A stretch of 33,535 nt of DNA from a virus, in the IMG/VR virus record IMGVR_UViG_3300025669_000128, positions 1 through 33,535 of that record; one strand, 5' to 3'. The notes under the pieces were generated by a model. The model had not been told where the DNA came from. It did not search any database and saw only the letters and a program-made list of their open reading frames with translations. This document shows, in pieces, positions 28,981 to 33,535 of this stretch (positions are counted from its first letter, which is position 1; every line of letters begins with the position of its first letter). A program made the position numbers and the translations under genes.

Positions 28981-29291
28981 ACATTAAATTCTTCTAAAAT
29001 CACCTCTCTGTGTTGATTAATGCCATATGCCTTAGTCACAATTTCTCTTATGCTGTATCTAACATCATTCTCATCAATTAACTGGTCGCCTTCCTGAATT
29101 GGTGCATCAACCGCAAACCAAGCCTTCCATGCCTTCTCTTCAATAATACCTAAAGTTTGTCTTGCGTCTACATCTAAACTTTGAATATGCCCAGCCACAG
29201 TTGCAGTAGTCTGTAAAGCTTTCTTGTTCCCACTCACAGTCCTCAACCTTTGTATTACTACATTCTGGTCAAAAAATCTTCTAATAGCCAT
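28977..29291 (-). CDS. Head closure / head-tail joining protein
   Basis: A 104-residue strand-rich protein (FDQNVVIQRLRTVSGNKKAL, DQLIDENDVRYSIREIVTKA) of the size and position of HK97 gp7 or SPP1 gp16-type head-closure proteins that seal the connector. The C-terminus REVILEEFNV is encoded by codons that differ from the remnant copy at 28083-28118, so the last ten codons probably arrived with the HNH element. Confidence 0.75.
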   Translation of the reverse strand: MAIRRFFDQNVVIQRLRTVSGNKKALQTTATVAGHIQSLDVDARQTLGIIEEKAWKAWFAVDAPIQEGDQLIDENDVRYSIREIVTKAYGINQHREVILEEFNV

Positions 29292-29294
29292 TTT

Positions 29295-29951
29295 TTAATT
29301 TTGTAAAGGAGTTAAAGCACTTCCAAATTCACTCACATCTGCGTGCTTATCTAATATATTTTTTACTGTTTCATTCTCTAACATAGACGGTCCATATTTG
29401 ACGCTATAATCTCCTATTGATTCTGATTCAATTCCAGCCCCTCCGCCACTTCTTCTGCTATAAACCTCATTAACCATCATCCAAATTGCCATTTCTAATT
29501 CTCCAGCTTCCGTGTCTGATAAAAATGTGGTTACATTATCAAAATCATATCCTGCTGTGTAAGTAACTCTATATCCTTTTACAGACCTAGAAAACATTAA
29601 TCCACTAGCACCTTTTATTATTCCTGTCGCATTATCAACATTGTAATATTTGCTTTCTACCACTCCCCAATTCTCCTCATTTAATCCTGACGCCCTGCTA
29701 TCTAATGTAAATGTTTCTCCTGATACTACTGGACAGTGCTTCAACACAAGTACATTTGACCTTTCCGAATCATATTCCTCATTAGTATAGGATGTCTTCT
29801 TAATTCTCTTGCCTATATAACTCTCACAATAATCTGTTAAGGCATTAATCAATCCTTCCATAACAGTTTCATTGGTTCCAGTTAATGTGCCCAAACCACC
29901 AAAATTAGCAGCTCTCTCCACGGTAGTCCAAGCGTAACTTTTAAGACTCAT
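29295..29951 (-). CDS. Head-tail adaptor (connector) protein
   Basis: A 218-residue protein of the HK97 gp6 / SPP1 gp15 adaptor type: an N-terminal helix-rich part (ETVMEGLINALTDYCESYIG KRI, broken here for length) and a strand segment with YDSERSNVLVLKHCPVVSGE, then GYRVTYTAGYDFDNV and EMAIWMMVNEVYSRRSGGGA, ending with the adaptor signature ESIGDYSVKYG. The ring of adaptors binds below the portal. Three bases separate it from the head-closure gene, as expected for a co-translated pair. Confidence 0.8.
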   Translation of the reverse strand: MSLKSYAWTTVERAANFGGLGTLTGTNETVMEGLINALTDYCESYIGKRIKKTSYTNEEYDSERSNVLVLKHCPVVSGETFTLDSRASGLNEENWGVVESKYYNVDNATGIIKGASGLMFSRSVKGYRVTYTAGYDFDNVTTFLSDTEAGELEMAIWMMVNEVYSRRSGGGAGIESESIGDYSVKYGPSMLENETVKNILDKHADVSEFGSALTPLQN

Positions 29952-29965
29952 ACTTCTATGTTACC

Positions 29966-30178
29966 TTATTTTCTCTTAATTGTGTATTTTCTTTTTTTCT
30001 TCTCAACCTCTTTTTTAGGTTTTGCGGGAGCAACTTCTCTAGAAGCGGTCATTTGCCTTGTGGCATAGGATTGCTTTTCTTTAAACAATTCTGCCTTTCC
30101 GCTTTCTATCAACGCATGAGCCTCATTAGGAGTTACCACTTTTATCTCACTAGAAAAAAACATTTTAACTTTAATCAT
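29966..30178 (-). CDS. Small basic head-region protein
   Basis: A 70-residue protein whose N-terminal half (EIKVVTPNEAHALIESGKAE) resembles the small proteins found after capsid genes in many siphophages, and whose C-terminal half is basic (PKKEVEKKKRKYTIKRK). It may help in head completion or bind DNA. It is the first gene after a strong terminator. A weak promoter-like TTGCCC with TATACA (15-bp spacer) is the only candidate start signal, so it may depend on read-through. Confidence 0.6.
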   Translation of the reverse strand: MIKVKMFFSSEIKVVTPNEAHALIESGKAELFKEKQSYATRQMTASREVAPAKPKKEVEKKKRKYTIKRK

Positions 30179-30206
30179 GTATACACTTTACCACAGTAGG
30201 GCAACA

Positions 30207-30235
30207 ATAAAAAAAACCCCTCGGTAAAGAGGGGT
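30207..30235 (-). terminator. Rho-independent terminator after the capsid gene
   Basis: Minus strand: ACCCCTC pairs with GAGGGGT around a six-base loop (TTTACC) and is followed by eight T residues. It is a textbook terminator 77 bases after the capsid stop. It would reduce expression of the connector and tail genes relative to the capsid protein. Confidence 0.93.
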
Positions 30236-30311
30236 CTTAGTGGTGTTTAGGTCACCATCCTTGTATTGAGTGCGAAACTGATACAATAGTTCCTTTTACT
30301 TCTAGCTAAAC

Positions 30312-31547
30312 TTAAATGTTAGTAATCTTAGCGAAAGGTGAAGTGATAACGGCAGTACCGTCAACACGTTCAACAGCTTTGATTTCCATAGCATTCCTAC
30401 GCCACGCGTCTCCGCCTTCGGTAGTAGTTCTCACGGATACAGTTTGTCTGTCTCCAATAATGTAGTTTGACCAGTCGCCAAAGTATAGTTCACTTTGACT
30501 TATGTCATTCTGCTCGTAGAAAGGATAACCATAAAGGGTGCTAGGTAGTAACCTGGACTCGTTTCCGGCTCCTGGTCCTGTTCCTGCATCTCTCCAAATA
30601 TAGTTGTTGTTTCCATCTTTAAGCGTTCTAAGTATTGATTTTACAGCTCTGTGTCCTACAAACGCGGTTTTCTTGGATTGAGTAACTCTTTGAGGAACTT
30701 TATCCATTAACTGGATAATGTTGTCAAAACTTACTGACCCACCTGCATCAACTTCGGAGATTGACTCCTGATTGATTCCGTTTGGTTGACCACTGCCTGA
30801 ACCTGTGAAAAATGCCTTGTCTTCTGCTACTCCAATAGCCTCTGCGAATAGTTCAATGATGAACGAAACGAGATTGATGTTAGCGTCAGCTAACAATTGG
30901 TCGGAAATAGGAAGCAAACATACTAAGTCATTAGGTGACAAAGTAACTTGGTCGAATTCCGCTGATGTAGTAGATTTTGAAGCATATTCCCCAGTCCAAT
31001 AAGCAACTGGTCTAGCCGCTAAGCTATTAAGTTTCAAAGTATCAGTACTCATAGGTATAACCCTAGCGATTTTACGCATGATGGTCATATCAGGGAGAAT
31101 TCTAAATACTTCTGCTCTTAACTCTTCTGGAACTAAGTAACCACCTTGGTCATCTGTACCTTCTACTAAAGCCCTTAACACCTGGTTAGATGCTGGGTCT
31201 GCCTTGGCGTAAACCAAAGCTTTGAAGAAGTTTACGATTTTCTCATCTTTGGATAAATCCGCTAGATTCGAAGGGTAGCTAATCTCTTTTATACCATGAA
31301 AGTTTGTGAAAACTTTGTTACGTATGTGAGTGTCTAAGCTTTTCTCGGTTTTTTTGTCATAATTTTTATTTTTGACAATAGCATCAGTCAATTTCTCGGT
31401 AATGCTGTCAACCAGATTGGCTACGACCTCAGATTCTGAAGCCTTAACTTTTTTAGTTTTGGAAGTTGGTTTTGTGGACTCGGAGTTATCCTCCGCCTTT
31501 TGCCCGTGTTTCTTTAGCAATTTTGCTAAATCTTTTTCTAAACTCAT
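30312..31547 (-). CDS. Major capsid protein, HK97 family
   Basis: A 411-residue capsid protein. Residues 1-110 form a charged helical delta-like scaffold (MSLEKDLAKLLKKHGQKAED, KASESEVVANLVDSITEKLT), expected to be removed by the prohead protease. The HK97-fold core follows with GTDDQGGYLVPEELRAEVFR, RPVAYWTGEYASKSTTSAEF, AFFTGSGSGQPNGI and WRRNAMEIKAVERVDG. The cleavage site cannot be fixed, but should lie near residue 105-120. A strong terminator follows the gene. No clear promoter directly precedes it; it is probably transcribed with the protease from the promoter at 32889-32917. Confidence 0.93.
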   Translation of the reverse strand: MSLEKDLAKLLKKHGQKAEDNSESTKPTSKTKKVKASESEVVANLVDSITEKLTDAIVKNKNYDKKTEKSLDTHIRNKVFTNFHGIKEISYPSNLADLSKDEKIVNFFKALVYAKADPASNQVLRALVEGTDDQGGYLVPEELRAEVFRILPDMTIMRKIARVIPMSTDTLKLNSLAARPVAYWTGEYASKSTTSAEFDQVTLSPNDLVCLLPISDQLLADANINLVSFIIELFAEAIGVAEDKAFFTGSGSGQPNGINQESISEVDAGGSVSFDNIIQLMDKVPQRVTQSKKTAFVGHRAVKSILRTLKDGNNNYIWRDAGTGPGAGNESRLLPSTLYGYPFYEQNDISQSELYFGDWSNYIIGDRQTVSVRTTTEGGDAWRRNAMEIKAVERVDGTAVITSPFAKITNI

Positions 31548-31595
31548 AAATTCTTGATTAATTTAATGACACATCCGTCATCGCTCTAGGGTTCA

Positions 31596-31617
31596 CCAAA
31601 GCACAAAAAGTGTTTGG
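31596..31617 (-). other. Stem-loop between protease and capsid genes
   Basis: Minus strand: CCAAA-CAC pairs with GTG-(C)-TTTGG around a TTTTT loop, eight pairs with one bulged base. No T-run follows the stem, so it may be an mRNA processing or stability element that favours the capsid message. Confidence 0.45.
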
Positions 31618-31643
31618 GGTCAACCTATATTTTCACCGCCTTT

Positions 31644-32876
31644 CTAATGAGTCTTAATTGTTAATACTGATGTAGCTTTTTCTAAAATCTTTAACGCATT
31701 TACTAATGCATCAGATTTATCTTCTTTAGTCTTTTTAGTTTCTTTGGTTTCTTGTAAAACTTTCTTTACAAGCCTTACTACATGCTTTTCTTCTCTATCT
31801 AAAACTAAGGCATGTATCTCTTCTTCATAGCCAGACAATACCTGCTCTTCAACAGCTTTAAATTCTGGTACTTTCTTTTCAAATTGAGCATAATGCTCTT
31901 TAAGATGGTTATAAACTTTCTTCTTATCTCCATCAGACAATTTAACACCACCCCTAGCCCCTAACAATGCAGCCATAGCCGCCGCCACGCCTCTCCAAAC
32001 TGCTTTTTTGTCGGTCTGCCTGTGATGAGGTAGCTTGTATGCACCCTTTTTATTTTCTCTTTCGAAATCATACCAAGTACACATCTTCTTTAAATCTTCT
32101 ACTTCTGCCTTAGCAATCTCTCCTGGCCCATCCCAACTCTCTGACTCTGGGGCAATTCCCAAATCTTTAAAAGATATAGCTCCCTTTATTTCCTTCTCTT
32201 CTTTCACCTTTTTTACCACCTTTTTCTTTTTAGCCACTTTCTTCTCCACTTTCTTTTCTTCTACTTCCTCTACTTTCTTTTTTATTTTCTTAACCTTAGA
32301 CTTCACTACTTTTTTTACCTTCTTTTCTTTAGTTTCCTTTTGTGGGTAAAGCTCTTCAATCTCTTTAGGTTCAACACCCATACCTCTTAAAGCTACTATT
32401 GCTTCTGGATTGGCTGGAACTGGTACAAACGATAATTCAAGCAACTCTTGTTTAAGATATCTCTTTCCTCCAAATGGTTCAGCCTCATCTATTGCCTTTG
32501 CCTCTTTAGGTGCAAAACCAACTGATACAGTATTAATAAATCCTTCTTCTATTTTTCTATAAACTTCAGCCGCAAATGTGTCTCGCAAATCAAACTTAAC
32601 ATTAAACATTAATTTTGCTTTCTTGCCAGCACCATCAACCCAAACCTTTACTGCCTTACCAATTGGTGGCTTTTCTTCTTTTACATTGTGCCCCCATAAT
32701 ATTACAGGGTTTTTTTTGTAATTTTTAATATCCCAACCATTTTGGTCAATAGAATCTCCCATTCTGTCAATAACGCTACTTGAACCGACTATAGGTCCAA
32801 CAATCCCTTTTTCTTTTGGTTCAGTCCCCTTTTTAATTACTAAAGCCGTTGTGTGAAATACATCTTTTTTCGCCAT
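31644..32876 (-). CDS. Prohead protease (S78-type) with extended C-terminus
   Basis: A 410-residue protein, about twice the usual size. Residues 1-165 are the HK97-type prohead protease: GSSSVIDRMGDSIDQNGWDI, catalytic His in ILWGHN (H63), catalytic Ser in INTVSVGF (S118) and the signature LSFVPVPANPEA. A lysine/glutamate-rich linker (about 185-245, KKVVKSKVKKIKKKVEEVEE) leads to a C-terminal domain with YKLPHHRQTDKKAVWRGVAA and YNHLKEHYAQFEKK, which also occurs in other phage head proteins (recognised from memory) and may serve as internal scaffold. The protease matures the capsid by cutting the delta domain. Its own promoter lies immediately upstream. Confidence 0.9.
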   Translation of the reverse strand: MAKKDVFHTTALVIKKGTEPKEKGIVGPIVGSSSVIDRMGDSIDQNGWDIKNYKKNPVILWGHNVKEEKPPIGKAVKVWVDGAGKKAKLMFNVKFDLRDTFAAEVYRKIEEGFINTVSVGFAPKEAKAIDEAEPFGGKRYLKQELLELSFVPVPANPEAIVALRGMGVEPKEIEELYPQKETKEKKVKKVVKSKVKKIKKKVEEVEEKKVEKKVAKKKKVVKKVKEEKEIKGAISFKDLGIAPESESWDGPGEIAKAEVEDLKKMCTWYDFERENKKGAYKLPHHRQTDKKAVWRGVAAAMAALLGARGGVKLSDGDKKKVYNHLKEHYAQFEKKVPEFKAVEEQVLSGYEEEIHALVLDREEKHVVRLVKKVLQETKETKKTKEDKSDALVNALKILEKATSVLTIKTH

Positions 32877-32888
32877 AAGTTACTTTAC

Positions 32889-32917
32889 ATTATGACTTTC
32901 TTACAATTCGTTGTCAA
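32889..32917 (-). promoter_or_regulatory. Promoter for the head genes
   Basis: Minus strand: -35 TTGACA (32912-32917, exact), 17-bp spacer, -10 CATAAT (32889-32894). The ATG at 32876 is 12 bases after the -10 box, so the leader is about five to six bases and lacks a Shine-Dalgarno site. It probably drives protease and capsid up to the terminator at 30207-30235. Confidence 0.85.
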
Positions 32918-32918
32918 G

Positions 32919-33535
32919 TTATTCTACCTCGGTTAGCTGTAAAGTCACATCTGCTCGATAATCTGAGCCTGGAGTTGAATAGCTTATATTACTTATATCT
33001 ACCATCACATCTGTGGGGTTTATAACTAAATTTCCATCACTTACTTCAAACTCAACCGCGCTGTTTTCTGCCACAACATCTAAAATCGTATGTAAATTCA
33101 TATAACTTAAATCTACCCAAGAAAGAACATACCTCTCTTTTCTTCCATACAAATCCATTCCCCTCTTACCGCTTATCGCTTCAACACTTTGTCCTGTAGT
33201 TATAAATTGTCGGCTGAATGACTTTGGTCTTGGTAAAGTTCTCTCATCTAAATAATAATATAAGGGCCCTATAATAATATCCATTGAGAAAGATTCTGTG
33301 AATGTATCTCTTACAAGTGCATCTGTCGTAATAGCTTCTGTAAAAGTGTCTCTTACAATTCCATCAACTGTAATTGATTCATTTTCAACTACCATAACTA
33401 TTCCGTCTACTGTAACTGTTTCAGGCAATCTTGCTGCTACAATCCCATCTACTGTAAATTCTTTTCCCGATTCAACCAATGAAGAATCTTCTGTATTACT
33501 AAATGTTGGTGTCGTTGTTCCTGTAACGGTTCCTG
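32919..33535 (-). CDS. Repeat-containing tail-like protein, 3' part (runs off window)
   Basis: The frame is open to the right edge, so the gene starts outside the window; the TTG at 33477-33479 is internal. The visible 205 residues have a Thr-rich lead (GTVTGTTTPTFSNTEDSS), five imperfect 14-15 residue repeats around the core TVDGIV (FTVDGIVAARLPET, VTVDGIVMVVENES, ITVDGIVRDTFTEA, ITTDALVRDTFTES, FSMDIII), and a C-terminal domain homologous to the small distal-tail-like protein at 22968-23312 (TLPRPKS, YVLS, PTDV.VDI, DYR, LTEV). A tail-type domain upstream of the prohead protease is an unusual place. It may be a head fibre or decoration, or a displaced tail component. Confidence 0.7.
   Translation of the reverse strand, partial: GTVTGTTTPTFSNTEDSSLVESGKEFTVDGIVAARLPETVTVDGIVMVVENESITVDGIVRDTFTEAITTDALVRDTFTESFSMDIIIGPLYYYLDERTLPRPKSFSRQFITTGQSVEAISGKRGMDLYGRKERYVLSWVDLSYMNLHTILDVVAENSAVEFEVSDGNLVINPTDVMVDISNISYSTPGSDYRADVTLQLTEVE

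Noticed and set aside
31561-31643. 21-codon frame with TTG start between protease and capsid genes
   Set aside because: The only possible ribosome binding site touches the start codon, and the sequence lacks coding character; the stem-loop there is better supported.
33477-33479. TTG as start of the 32919 gene
   Set aside because: The frame is open for the remaining 56 bases to the window edge and continues the Thr/Ser-rich composition; no ribosome binding site precedes the TTG.
1-33535. CRISPR array, insertion sequence or integrase/attachment system
   Set aside because: No regularly spaced repeats, transposase or recombinase gene is visible. The Cas4-like nuclease stands alone beside replication genes.

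Overview
The window is about 33.5 kb of an AT-rich tailed-phage genome (free phage or prophage) and every supported gene lies on the minus strand, so it reads from right to left. The head genes are of HK97 type (prohead protease, major capsid protein, head-tail connectors) and are followed by a tape-measure-type tail with no sheath gene, which points to a siphovirus. The host cannot be named; base composition and clear Shine-Dalgarno sites at several genes suggest a low-GC bacterium using the standard code (TAA, TAG and TGA all act as stops). Terminase and portal are not in the window and probably lie beyond the right edge. No integrase, DNA polymerase or RNA polymerase is seen.

Right to left: 33535-30312 holds a partial repeat-bearing tail-like protein, a prohead protease with a long lysine-rich C-terminal extension and the capsid protein, ending in a strong terminator (30207-30235). 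30178-25675 holds connectors, tail terminator, tail tube and two tail-assembly chaperone frames joined by a canonical -1 slippery heptamer. 25647-18230 holds the tape measure, distal tail and hub-like proteins, small virion proteins and a glycine-rich putative adhesin. 18179-16514 is the lysis region: holin-like protein, membrane-anchored protein, M23 peptidase and a 29-residue cationic peptide. Next come a hairpin, a tRNA-like gene without a normal anticodon loop, and a sigma-4-like zinc protein with its own promoter.

The replication and early region (15688-1) carries two methyltransferases (the second cut by the window edge), a Cas4/RecB-like nuclease, an SSB-like protein, a ribbon-helix-helix regulator, a long chain of very small genes coupled by ATGA overlaps, two paralogous metallophosphoesterases flanking a 353-base intergenic stretch that looks like a structured RNA, a DinG-type helicase interrupted by an intein in its Walker A motif, and a winged-helix replication-type protein.

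Mobile DNA is dense: three HNH homing-endonuclease-type genes and one LAGLIDADG intein. One HNH gene is flanked by two synonymously different versions of the end of the gene it follows, the footprint of a homing event that rebuilt its target. At least ten promoters with consensus-like -35 and -10 boxes and uniform 17-bp spacers are visible. In three of them the -10 box ends exactly six bases before the ATG, which predicts leaderless mRNAs. Two promoters share a 14-bp operator palindrome, one of them immediately upstream of the ribbon-helix-helix gene, suggesting an autoregulatory switch.
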